Under the pieces are notes generated by a model, which saw only the letters and a list, made by a program, of their open reading frames with translations, was not told where the DNA came from and searched no databases. From Burkholderia savannae (lineage in GTDB: Bacteria > Pseudomonadota > Gammaproteobacteria > Burkholderiales > Burkholderiaceae), in the NCBI RefSeq assembly GCF_001524445.2, contig NZ_CP013417.1:1860001-1924000 (forward strand): a stretch of 64,000 bases of DNA. Reading direction: 5' to 3'. This document shows, one piece after another, positions 8,660 to 16,145 of this stretch; position 1 is the first letter of the stretch; every line of letters begins with the position of its first letter. The position numbers and the translations under genes were made by a program.

Positions 8660-9280
8660 TCAGGCGGGCAGCGGCGGCACGGTCGACGCGCCGCGCGCGG
8701 GCGGCGGTGCGATGTGATCGAGGAGCGCGCCGACGTCGGCATCCGACGGCGCGGTGTTGTCGAACATCAGGAGGCCTTCGCACTGCTCGCCCGTCGGGAT
8801 GAAGCGGCGCTGCCGGTATTCGTCCCAGTGCGCGAGCTTGTAGGCGTCATTCGGGTTGCCGCGCGCGACGATCCGCGTGTGCGCGGTCTCCTCCGCCGTG
8901 TGGACCCAGACGATGCGCAGCTCGACGTCGGGCCCGATGCCGAGCCACGCGCGGTCCAGGAGGCGCCTGTCGCGCACTTCGCGCGACATCGGGCCGACGA
9001 CGATCACGCTGATGCCGAGCTCGAGGTTCTCGCGCGCGGTGTCGAGGAGCCCCTGATATTCGGGATCGCGCAGATGCTGAAGATAAAGCGGGCTGTCGCG
9101 GTCGTTCGGGTCGTGCGTCAGCGCGCCCATCGCGGCCGAGCTGTAGCGGCCGTACAGCGTGTCCTTGTCGAGCAGGCAAAACGCTTCGCCCGTCGTCTTC
9201 ATCAGCGGCCGGATCAGCCGCTTCGCGAGCGTCGTCTTGCCCGTGCCGGCATGGCCGCAGAAAAACACCAGATACGTCAC
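8660..9280 (-). CDS. P-loop kinase/AAA-type ATPase coupled to cydX
   Basis: A 206-residue cytosolic protein with Walker A GHAGTGKT at residues 9-16 and an overall layout like small P-loop kinases (AAA_33/zeta-toxin-like fold): an acidic DKDTLY segment after strand 2, a VIVVGPMS strand, and a terminal RIVWVH strand followed by an Arg-containing lid. A phosphotransferase acting on a small molecule is plausible; substrate unknown. The start is GTG at 9278-9280: GGAGGG lies about ten bases upstream, and the codon overlaps the cydX stop codon (GTGA), so translation is coupled to cydX. Stops near a convergent terminator region of the dehydrogenase gene. Confidence 0.75.
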   Translation of the reverse strand: MTYLVFFCGHAGTGKTTLAKRLIRPLMKTTGEAFCLLDKDTLYGRYSSAAMGALTHDPNDRDSPLYLQHLRDPEYQGLLDTARENLELGISVIVVGPMSREVRDRRLLDRAWLGIGPDVELRIVWVHTAEETAHTRIVARGNPNDAYKLAHWDEYRQRRFIPTGEQCEGLLMFDNTAPSDADVGALLDHIAPPPARGASTVPPLPA

Positions 9281-9435
9281 GAACGGCTGCCCTCCGGGGC
9301 GGCGGGCTCGCTCGCCCGGTGTGCGTCGTCGGGCGAGCCCGTCGGGAAATTGCCGCTCGCTTCGAGCCACATCGCGTTGATGATGCCGAAGCCGAGCGCG
9401 ACGCCGATGCCGAGAATCCATGCGAAGTACCACAT
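9277..9435 (-). CDS. cydX: CydX-like small subunit of cytochrome bd oxidase
   Basis: A 52-residue membrane protein beginning MWYFAWILG and continuing to GFGIINAMWLE, the signature of CydX/YbgT, the single-helix subunit that stabilises the heme site of cytochrome bd quinol oxidase. Residues ~2-22 form the membrane helix; the tail is polar and longer than in the E. coli protein. The ATG at 9433-9435 has GGAGGCAG upstream. Normally cydX follows cydAB; here no cydAB is nearby and the only partner is the kinase gene, which it overlaps by four bases. The next gene, corA, is divergent 202 bp away. Confidence 0.82.
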   Translation of the reverse strand: MWYFAWILGIGVALGFGIINAMWLEASGNFPTGSPDDAHRASEPAAPEGSRS

Positions 9436-9637
9436 CGCTGCCTCCTTGACGCTCAGGACGGCGGCATGGGCCGCCGGACGATTCGAGGGAGCGCCGCTTC
9501 GCGCGAGGGCGGGCGGCGACGCGTGCACGACGCCGATCATGACCAATATCGGCGGCCCGCGCAAGCGACGCGTCGCCGCCGCTTCGCGCGAGAGCGGCTA
9601 AACTGTGCGCCGGAATCGCTTCGAACCTAGCAACAGC

Positions 9638-10615
9638 ATGCTGATCAATTGCGCCGCATACCAGGATGGCCGCAAGCTGGCCGACATCGACATCGACGAC
9701 ATCAGCGACTACGTCGCGAAGCCCGAGTGCTTCGTCTGGGTCGCGCTGAAGGACCCCGAGCCGGAAGAAATCGAACGGATGGGCGAGGAGTTCGATCTGC
9801 ACGAACTCGCGCTCGAGGACGCACGCAAGGGCCATCAGCGCCCGAAGATCGAGGAATACGGCGATTCGCTGTTCGCGGTGCTGCATACGCTGGAGATCGA
9901 CGGGCAAGGCGAGCTTCGGTTGGGCGAGCTGAACGTGTTCGTCGGCCCGAACTACGTGCTGTCGATCCGCAATCACACCGAGCAGGACTTCCGCGCGGTG
10001 CGCGCGCGCTGCGAGCGCGAGCCGCATCTGCTGAGGGAGGGCGCCGCGTTCGTGTTCTACGCGTTGATGGACCAGGTCGTCGACCGCTATTTCCCGATCC
10101 TCGAGGCGCTCGGCGCGGAGCTGGAGGCGCTCGAGGACCGGATCTTCGAGAAGACGGGCACGGCCGCCGCCCGCGCGCTGATCGAGGATCTGTACACGCT
10201 CAAGCGCCGGCTCGTGATGATGCACCAGCACACGGCGCCCCTCGTCGAGCCGCTCGCGAAGCTCGTCGGCGGGCGGATTCCGCAGGTCTGCGCGGGCATG
10301 GACCACTATTTCCGCGACGTCTACGACCATCTGCTGCGGATCGTGCGGACGATCGAAGGGCGGCGCGAGATGCTCGTGACCGCGCTCCAGGTGAACCTCG
10401 GGATGATCTCGCTCGCGGAAAGCGAGGTGACGAAGCGGCTCGGTTCGTTCGCCGCGCTGTTCGCGATCCCGACGATGATCGCCGGGATCTACGGGATGAA
10501 CTTCAACAACATGCCGGAGTTGCACTGGCGCTACGGCTTCTATGTGTGCCTCGGCGTGATGGCGGCCGCCGACCTGTTCCTGTGGAAACGCTTCAGGAAG
10601 GCCGGATGGCTGTGA
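9638..10615 (+). CDS. corA: CorA-family magnesium/divalent cation transporter
   Basis: A 325-residue membrane channel for Mg2+ (and possibly Co2+/Ni2+). The large N-terminal cytoplasmic domain (~1-265) is acidic and helical; the C-terminus has two membrane helices, the first ending in the hallmark GMN motif (YGMNFNNMPEL, Gly-Met-Asn at 286-288), followed by a short basic tail (KRFRKAGWL). Family members work as pentamers in the inner membrane. The start at 9638 gives the standard length. The gene converges on the YciI gene ten bases away. Confidence 0.9.
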   Translation: MLINCAAYQDGRKLADIDIDDISDYVAKPECFVWVALKDPEPEEIERMGEEFDLHELALEDARKGHQRPKIEEYGDSLFAVLHTLEIDGQGELRLGELNVFVGPNYVLSIRNHTEQDFRAVRARCEREPHLLREGAAFVFYALMDQVVDRYFPILEALGAELEALEDRIFEKTGTAAARALIEDLYTLKRRLVMMHQHTAPLVEPLAKLVGGRIPQVCAGMDHYFRDVYDHLLRIVRTIEGRREMLVTALQVNLGMISLAESEVTKRLGSFAALFAIPTMIAGIYGMNFNNMPELHWRYGFYVCLGVMAAADLFLWKRFRKAGWL

Positions 10616-10625
10616 GCCGCCGTGC

Positions 10626-10916
10626 TCACGCGGGCGTCGCGAGCTTGCCGACGACGACGCTCCACGGCCGCACCCGCCAGCGCTTGACGAGGCCGTTCGC
10701 GACGTAAGGATCGGCTTGCGCGAACGCCTCGGCGGCGGCGGGCGACGGCGCGTCGAACACGAGCACCGCTTCGTCGGTCGGATCGGCGAGCGCGCCCGCG
10801 AGCAGCAGCTCGCCGCGCGCGGTGGCCGCCTTCGCGAGCTCGAGATGCTCGGCGCGGTACGTGCCGCGCCGCTCGAGATAGTCGTCGACGAGTTCGTAGG
10901 TCAGCAGGTAGTACAT
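10626..10916 (-). CDS. YciI-family protein
   Basis: A 96-residue soluble protein with the YciI ferredoxin-like fold pattern: MYYLLTYELV at the start, then ERRGTYRAEHLELAKAATARGELLLAGALADPTDEAVLVF and a C-terminal DPYVANGLVKRWRVRPW block containing the conserved His/Asp neighbourhood. Family members are small dimeric proteins related to muconolactone isomerase folds; physiological roles are mostly unknown. The start carries a GGAG site upstream (GTGAGGAGCGCTCC). Single gene, convergent with corA. Confidence 0.8.
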   Translation of the reverse strand: MYYLLTYELVDDYLERRGTYRAEHLELAKAATARGELLLAGALADPTDEAVLVFDAPSPAAAEAFAQADPYVANGLVKRWRVRPWSVVVGKLATPA

Positions 10917-11411
10917 GGAGCGCTCCTCACAGGATGGGGCATGCCGGCCCGTCGGCGCGAACCCGCGGCGGGCGGTTATACGGGCAACGGCCACGGGCAA
11001 CGGCCAGTAAACGGCCAGTATAGGCTGGGCTTCGCGGGCGCCGCATCGTGTAACAATCGGTCGCGGGCGAACACCTCGCATCGACCGCGCGGCCGCCCCT
11101 GAACGTTCGCGTCGGCGCGCCCGGCGGGCTTGAGCGCCGAATCTCGTCGGCGGCGCGGCGGTTGCCGCGCGTCGCGGCGAACACGCCGTTACAAATCGAT
11201 ACGGACCGTGGCGTCCGCACGCGTCAGACTGGCGCGCAATGCGCACGTTCGTCCGCATGTTCATCCATCGGGCGGACGCTGCGGACGCATCGCGCGACGG
11301 CAGACGCACGAGCGTACGCGAGCGCTCACGACCGTCGCGCGGCATGCCTTTGCGATACGCAGGCGGCGCGATCGCGACGCCGCACCGAATCACACGACAC
11401 CACACGAATCG
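10917..11411. other. 495-bp intergenic region
   Basis: No gene is supported. It separates the YciI gene (minus) from the lipoprotein gene (plus) and includes a short imperfect repeat (ACGGGCAACGGCC-like, near 10979-11020). Confidence 0.45.
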
Positions 11412-11852
11412 ATGAAGCTCCGAACACTGTTGCTACTGGGAATGTCGTCCGCCATGCTCGCCGCGTGCGGCTGGTTCCATGCGGGCCCCGGCGAGCGCGA
11501 CATCGACGCGGCCGTGCGCCGCGCGCTCGACGCGGAGAATCGCGGGCCGCTCAACTCGATGCTCGGCCAGCCGCTGCCGGTGGCGGCCGACGTCGCGTCG
11601 GTGAAGCCCGTCGGCGATTGCACGAAGGTGGCCGAGCGCACGTATTCGTGCAACGTCGCGATCACCTGGCACGACGGGCGGCCGGACGAAGGCGACGCGT
11701 CGTTGCGCACGACGCTCACGTTCACCGAGGGCAGCGACGGCGCGTGGCAGACGTCGCACGTCGATGCGGCGCTCGCCGCCGGTGCGGCGAAGTCGCTGAT
11801 CGACCGCATCAGCGGTGCGATCGCGGCGAGCGGCGCGTCGCAGCCGCAGTGA
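11412..11852 (+). CDS. Hypothetical lipoprotein
   Basis: A 146-residue exported lipoprotein of unknown function. The signal peptide MKLRTLLLLGMSSAMLAAC ends in a lipobox (LAAC, Cys19). The mature part is small and mixed in character, with a CTK...TYSCNV cysteine pair that may form a disulfide and an Ala-rich C-terminal helix. Length and layout fit the many small Burkholderia lipoproteins with one compact domain. Transcribed alone. Confidence 0.7.
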   Translation: MKLRTLLLLGMSSAMLAACGWFHAGPGERDIDAAVRRALDAENRGPLNSMLGQPLPVAADVASVKPVGDCTKVAERTYSCNVAITWHDGRPDEGDASLRTTLTFTEGSDGAWQTSHVDAALAAGAAKSLIDRISGAIAASGASQPQ

Positions 11853-12240
11853 GCCGGCCGTTCGCGGCCGGTGGTCGGCGGGAGTGCTGCGTATTTCGGC
11901 GTGCGGCGGCGATCGGCTTCATGCAATTGAGCCGCCGCCGAAGCGGCGCGTGGCGTGTCGCTCATCGCTCGAAGCCGATGTGAGCGCACGGCGACCGGCT
12001 TCGGGCGGGGCCCCCGCGCGTTGCAACGACCGATCGCGGCGGTGGGCGCCGTGGTGCGCGCGGCATGTGCTCGGTCGCGCCGATTGGAGGCGGGCTGGGC
12101 GGTAAATGGTCGCCGCGACAGCGAACTCGCGCGCGAGCGCGACGCCCGATCGCATTCGGCGATCGGCCGCTGCACGGAAAGATTGTGGCGCGAGAAGGTT
12201 GGGAAAGGCGGGGAACCGGGCCGCGAAGAAGCGCTCGCGC
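11853..12240. other. Intergenic region without a supported gene
   Basis: About 390 bp of GC-rich DNA between the lipoprotein gene and the heptamer array. Open frames exist but show no domain, signal peptide or ribosome site. Confidence 0.45.
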
Positions 12241-12305
12241 AAGCCCTAAGCCCTAAGCCCTAAGCCCTAAGCCCTAAGCCCTAAGCCCTAAGCCCTAAGC
12301 CCTAA
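12241..12305. repeat. Telomere-like heptamer array (AAGCCCT / complement AGGGCTT, 9 copies)
   Basis: Nine perfect tandem copies of the 7-bp unit plus two further bases. The complementary strand reads TTAGGGC repeated, resembling a eukaryotic telomere unit with one extra base. In this context it is best read as a variable-number tandem repeat. Confidence 0.9.
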
Positions 12306-12511
12306 CAGAGGCCGTTGAAATTCTCTCCTGCAAGGTGTCGGAGAAAATCGTCGACCTCTCTGAATGCGCGACAAACCGCTTGTTCGGCTTCGGTATGGGG
12401 GAGGCTCCCCCAAAAACCTTGTGCGAGGAGCACCTCGCAAACCAGTTTTTCAATGGCCTGGTCAGCCCAACGCCGCGAGCCGTAACCTACCGCGCGCGGC
12501 CCCCGCGTCAC
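12302..12511 (-). other. Short open frame, possible transposase remnant
   Basis: A 69-codon frame starting MTRGPRAVGYGSRRWADQ and ending at the heptamer array. The segment RRWADQAIE is faintly like the start of a conserved block in IS5-group transposases, but the rest does not fit, and no terminal repeats were found. It may be a decayed insertion-sequence end abutting the array or simply non-coding. Confidence 0.25.
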
Positions 12512-12517
12512 GCGACG

Positions 12518-12748
12518 TCAGTGATGCGCGTACGTGCGCGGCGCGCGCACGGCACGCCGCACGTGGTGTCGGCGCTGCTTGTGATGATGCGTCGTTTTCA
12601 CGGCGTGCCGTGCCGGCGTGGCCTGCGCGCCGCCGGACATGCCCGTCTGACCTTCGCCGAAGTGATAGGTCTGCGCGTGGGCGACCGGCGCCAGCGCGGT
12701 CAGCGCGAATGCGGCGCAGGCGGCCGCGATGAGAATCGAAAGCTTCAA
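12518..12748 (-). CDS. Small exported His/Arg-rich protein
   Basis: A 76-residue protein of unknown function. The best start is TTG at 12746-12748: GGAG lies nine bases upstream and it directly begins a signal peptide (KLSILIAAACAAFALTALAPVAHA). The mature protein, about 50 residues, carries TYHFGEGQTGMSGG and a basic His/Arg-rich tail (KTTHHHKQRRHHVRRAVR). It could bind metal or nucleic acid, but nothing specific is visible. An ATG twelve codons upstream (12784) is the alternative start and has no ribosome site. Confidence 0.55.
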   Translation of the reverse strand: MKLSILIAAACAAFALTALAPVAHAQTYHFGEGQTGMSGGAQATPARHAVKTTHHHKQRRHHVRRAVRAPRTYAHH

Positions 12749-12920
12749 GAGAATGTGCTCCGGTCGGATAAGGCGAACGAGCATAGCGCGACTGCGGGCC
12801 GTGTGCCTTTCGTTTGCCTGCGCCGAATGATCTTTGACAATCGCGCGACGCGCTCGATGCCGGCGCGTCGCGCGGACGGCCGGCGCCGCGCATTGGCTTG
12901 TTACGCCGCCGTCGGTCGGC

Positions 12921-13211
12921 TCAGTACTGGCGATTGTCGTCGCCGCGTCGGTCGTCGCGCCCGCGGTCGCCGTCGCGATAGCCGCCGCGATCGTCACGCC
13001 GGTCGTCGCGCCGGTTGTCGTCACGGCGATAGTATTGCGGCGGATGCGAGCGTTCCCATTCAGCGCGTTCCCAGTAGCGCTGGCCGTCCCAATAACGGTC
13101 GCCGTGCCAGCCGATGCCGACGTTCACGCCGACGGCGGGTTCGGCCGGATACACAGCGCAGCCTGCGAGCATTGCGCTCGCGAGGAGCGGCAGAAGCATC
13201 AGTTTTTTCAT
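12921..13211 (-). CDS. Small lipoprotein with Arg/Asp-rich repeat tail
   Basis: A 96-residue lipoprotein. The signal peptide MKKLMLLPLLASAMLAGC ends in the lipobox LAGC (Cys18). A short Trp/Tyr-rich segment (GWHGDRYWDGQRYWERAEWE) follows, then a low-complexity tail of RRDD/DRRG units. Similar small lipoproteins with YXX-rich and DR-rich tails are common in Burkholderia; function unknown. An upstream start five codons earlier (MGLKV) is possible. Confidence 0.65.
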   Translation of the reverse strand: MKKLMLLPLLASAMLAGCAVYPAEPAVGVNVGIGWHGDRYWDGQRYWERAEWERSHPPQYYRRDDNRRDDRRDDRGGYRDGDRGRDDRRGDDNRQY

Positions 13212-13502
13212 GACTTTCAACCCCATGAAGTCGGTTCGTAACCCGAATCATAGAGAGTTGGCGGACCGCCGCGTGTAAAGGATTGCAACGGTATATGACG
13301 ATGACGGCCGCCGCGCCGCGCGATGCGGCGCCGCGTGTCGTCCCGGGCGGCGGACCGACGCTCGGGAAAGGCACGACGCTCGTGCAGCCGCCGAAGGCCG
13401 TTCATTCGCGACCGGGGTGCGCATGCCGTGTGCCGCCGTGCGCCGCCGCGCGCCCATTCGCATCGGCTCGCGCCGCAAGTGAATCGACGCGGCGCGATCG
13501 CA

Positions 13503-15935
13503 TCACTCGCTTTGCGGCGGCGGCAGGTTCTGCACCATCAGCGTCTGCGGATTCGACAGAGGAATGCCCGCCGCGCGCAGCCGCTTGAGGATCTCGAACA
13601 GCAGATCGCTCTTCGTCGTCCCGGCGATGCGCGGACTGCCGACGTAGCCCGTCACGCTGAGCGTGATCCCGTCCGGCGTGAGCTGGCTGAACGTGACGGA
13701 CGGCGCGGGCTTCTCGAGGATCGCCGCGTGCTCGCGGTACGCGCCGAGCAGCAGGTCGCGCACCTGCTCGGGATCGGTGTTGAGCGGGAACGTGAGCATC
13801 AGCGTCGCGACGCCTTGCGTGCTGTTGCCCATCGTCACGTTGCGCAGGTTCTGCGAGATCAGCTGCGAGTTCGGCACGATCACGGTCGAGCGGTCGGACA
13901 GCTGGATCTCGGTCGCGCGCACGTTGATCCGCCGGATGTCGCCTTCGACGCCCGAGATGCTGATCATGTCGCCGACCTTCACCGGCCGCTCGGTCAAGAG
14001 GATCAGCCCGGACACGAAGTTCTTCACGATTTCCTGCAGGCCGAAGCCGATGCCGACGGACAGCGCGCTCACGATCCACGCGAGGTTGTCCCACTTGACG
14101 CCGAGCAGCGACAGCGTAAGCAGTACGATCGCGACGTAGCCGACATTGCTGAAGAGCGTGATGAGCGACGCGCGCATGCCGGGGTCCATGCCGATCGCCG
14201 GCAGCAGCTCGTTGTCGAGCCAGCGACGCACCGAACGCAGCAGATAGAGGCCGACCGCGAGCGCGAGCGCCGCGTTCAGGATGCGGTCGGGCACGATGTT
14301 CAGGCGCTGCAGCTTGTCGCCGCCGAACATCGAGATCACGCTCACGAGCAGGTCGTTCGGCGTCGTGCCGAAGCCGCCCGTCAGCAGCGCGACCACGGCG
14401 ACGAGCAGCAGCATGCTCGTGCCGAACCCGGACAGCACGGTCTTCGCCTGATCGAGATGGCTGTCGTTCAGCCCGAACAGATGCTTGATCAGCTTGCCGC
14501 TCGACAGGTTCGCGGAAAACGCGCTCGCGCACACGTCGCGCGTGAGACGGGTCAGCAGGTACAGGCTGCCGAGCACGATCTCGAACCAGACGAGCTCGTA
14601 GGTCAGAAAGCGGGCGACGGAGATATAGCCGACGAGCAGCGCGACGAGCGCCGCGACGACGGTCAGCGTGACGCCTGCGTGGATCAGCCCGGCGAGCGTC
14701 GAGCGCGCCTCGGGCGGCTCGCCCGCCGCGGCGAGCGCGGTGCGCACGCGGTTCGCGCGCAGCAGCGACGCGCCGATCGTCATGACGACGACGAGCGACA
14801 CGATCCCGCGGCCGAACAGCGTGACCTGCACGCTCGTGTCGGCCGTGCGGTTCAGTTGCTCGAGCGCGCCCGCGACGAGCAGCAGCGTCGCGAGGATCGC
14901 CGGGAACGGCCGCATCGCGAGCGCGACTTCGTCGGCGAGCGCGGGCAGGCGCCAGCTCGGATGGCGCGTGCACAAGAGCGCGCGGCCGAGGCCCGCGATC
15001 AGCGCGCAGGTCAGCGCGAGCTTCGCGAGCTCGTCGGCGAAATCCTGCAGTGCGCTCGGCAGCGCGTAGTCGCGCGTGAGCGCGAGGTAGACGAGCTGCA
15101 CCGTGACGCCCGTCGTCACGACGCTCGCCAGCACGACCGACGTCGCGAGCGCGCTGCGCCGCACGCGGGTTTCCGGCAGCTTCGTCAGGCTGAACCAGGC
15201 GAGCGCGCGCTCGGCGAGCCGCCTGCCGATCGTCCACACGGCGAGCGCGGCGGCGATGAGGAGCGCGGTGCCGAGCCGCCGGCCCGGCTCCCACGCCGCG
15301 CGCAGCATTTGCCCGATCTGCGCGCCGAACGCGTCGAGCTCCTGCCGGTCGTCGTCCGACGGATGGAAGAGGGGCGCCCAGAACTGCGCGCCGAGGATAC
15401 TGCCCGAGCGCAGCACGAGCTGGTCGCGCAGCAGGCTGCGACGCAGCTTCGAGTATTGCTGGGTCAGGTTGACGAGGCTGTCCTTCTCGTCGGCGGCCTG
15501 CTTGAGCGCGGCGTCGAACTGCGTCTTGCGCGCGTTCAGGTCCGCGCGCTGCCGCGCGACGGCAGCCGTCTCGGGCGCGGCGCCCGGCGCGGGCGGCGGG
15601 CCTAGCACGTCGAGCTGCGCCTGGAGCTGCGCGCGCGCGGGCACGAGCGCGGCCGTCAGCTTCTCGACGTCCGTCGCGAGCGCTTGCGTCGCTTCGTCGA
15701 GCGCGTTCAGCTGCTTGTACGTTGTCGCGGTCGACGCCTGCTGCTTGATGCGGTCGAGCGTGACCTGCACGCGCTTGAGCTCGGCGACGGCCTCGTCGCG
15801 CGAGATCGTCGGCGCGGGCGGCACGGTCGCGCCGGACGCGAGGTCGACGGCCGCGACGGCGGGCAGCGCCACACAGAACAGATGAAATAGACAAACGAGC
15901 GCGACATGGCGCGCAAATTTCGGAAAACGGACCAT
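13503..15935 (-). CDS. Large MscS-family mechanosensitive channel with DUF3772
   Basis: An 810-residue inner-membrane protein. After a signal peptide (~1-28) comes a periplasmic coiled-coil/DUF3772 region (~30-220) and a series of about ten hydrophobic helices. The C-terminal third is the MscS core: the pore-lining region GVKWDNLAWIVSALSVGIGFG and QEIVKNFVSGLILLTERPVKVGD, then the cytosolic beta domain (VEGDIRRINVRATEI, IVPNSQL). Such proteins open under membrane tension to release solutes during osmotic downshock. It is a single gene with 210 bp to the nos locus end. The long size places it with the MscK/YbdG-like multi-helix group rather than small MscS. Confidence 0.88.
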   Translation of the reverse strand: MVRFPKFARHVALVCLFHLFCVALPAVAAVDLASGATVPPAPTISRDEAVAELKRVQVTLDRIKQQASTATTYKQLNALDEATQALATDVEKLTAALVPARAQLQAQLDVLGPPPAPGAAPETAAVARQRADLNARKTQFDAALKQAADEKDSLVNLTQQYSKLRRSLLRDQLVLRSGSILGAQFWAPLFHPSDDDRQELDAFGAQIGQMLRAAWEPGRRLGTALLIAAALAVWTIGRRLAERALAWFSLTKLPETRVRRSALATSVVLASVVTTGVTVQLVYLALTRDYALPSALQDFADELAKLALTCALIAGLGRALLCTRHPSWRLPALADEVALAMRPFPAILATLLLVAGALEQLNRTADTSVQVTLFGRGIVSLVVVMTIGASLLRANRVRTALAAAGEPPEARSTLAGLIHAGVTLTVVAALVALLVGYISVARFLTYELVWFEIVLGSLYLLTRLTRDVCASAFSANLSSGKLIKHLFGLNDSHLDQAKTVLSGFGTSMLLLVAVVALLTGGFGTTPNDLLVSVISMFGGDKLQRLNIVPDRILNAALALAVGLYLLRSVRRWLDNELLPAIGMDPGMRASLITLFSNVGYVAIVLLTLSLLGVKWDNLAWIVSALSVGIGFGLQEIVKNFVSGLILLTERPVKVGDMISISGVEGDIRRINVRATEIQLSDRSTVIVPNSQLISQNLRNVTMGNSTQGVATLMLTFPLNTDPEQVRDLLLGAYREHAAILEKPAPSVTFSQLTPDGITLSVTGYVGSPRIAGTTKSDLLFEILKRLRAAGIPLSNPQTLMVQNLPPPQSE

Positions 15936-16077
15936 CGGGAAACCTTACAGATCGGTTGCGCGAACGGACAACCGGAATGCGCTGTAGATTGCCACGGTTT
16001 TTCGGCTCGCGTATCGCCGACGACAATCCGAAACAACTGAAAGGAAAACGAAATATTAAGGTTCTTGACAGCGCATG

Positions 16078-16139
16078 CCGCGCGCCGCCGCGCGCCGGTG
16101 CCGCGCGCGGCTCCGGTCGCGATGCGCGGCGGCGCGCGG
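16078..16139 (-). terminator. Strong GC hairpin downstream of nosR
   Basis: A perfect 16-bp inverted repeat (CCGCGCGCCGCCGCGC and complement) with a 30-base loop begins six bases after the nosR stop codon on the minus strand. There is no T-run, so it is a terminator or 3' stabiliser by position only. Confidence 0.5.
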
Positions 16140-16145
16140 CGGACC

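Noticed and set aside
12241..12305. Telomere-like array as a replicon end
   Set aside because: Ordinary chromosomal genes continue on both sides and bacteria of this type have circular replicons; a tandem slippage repeat is enough.
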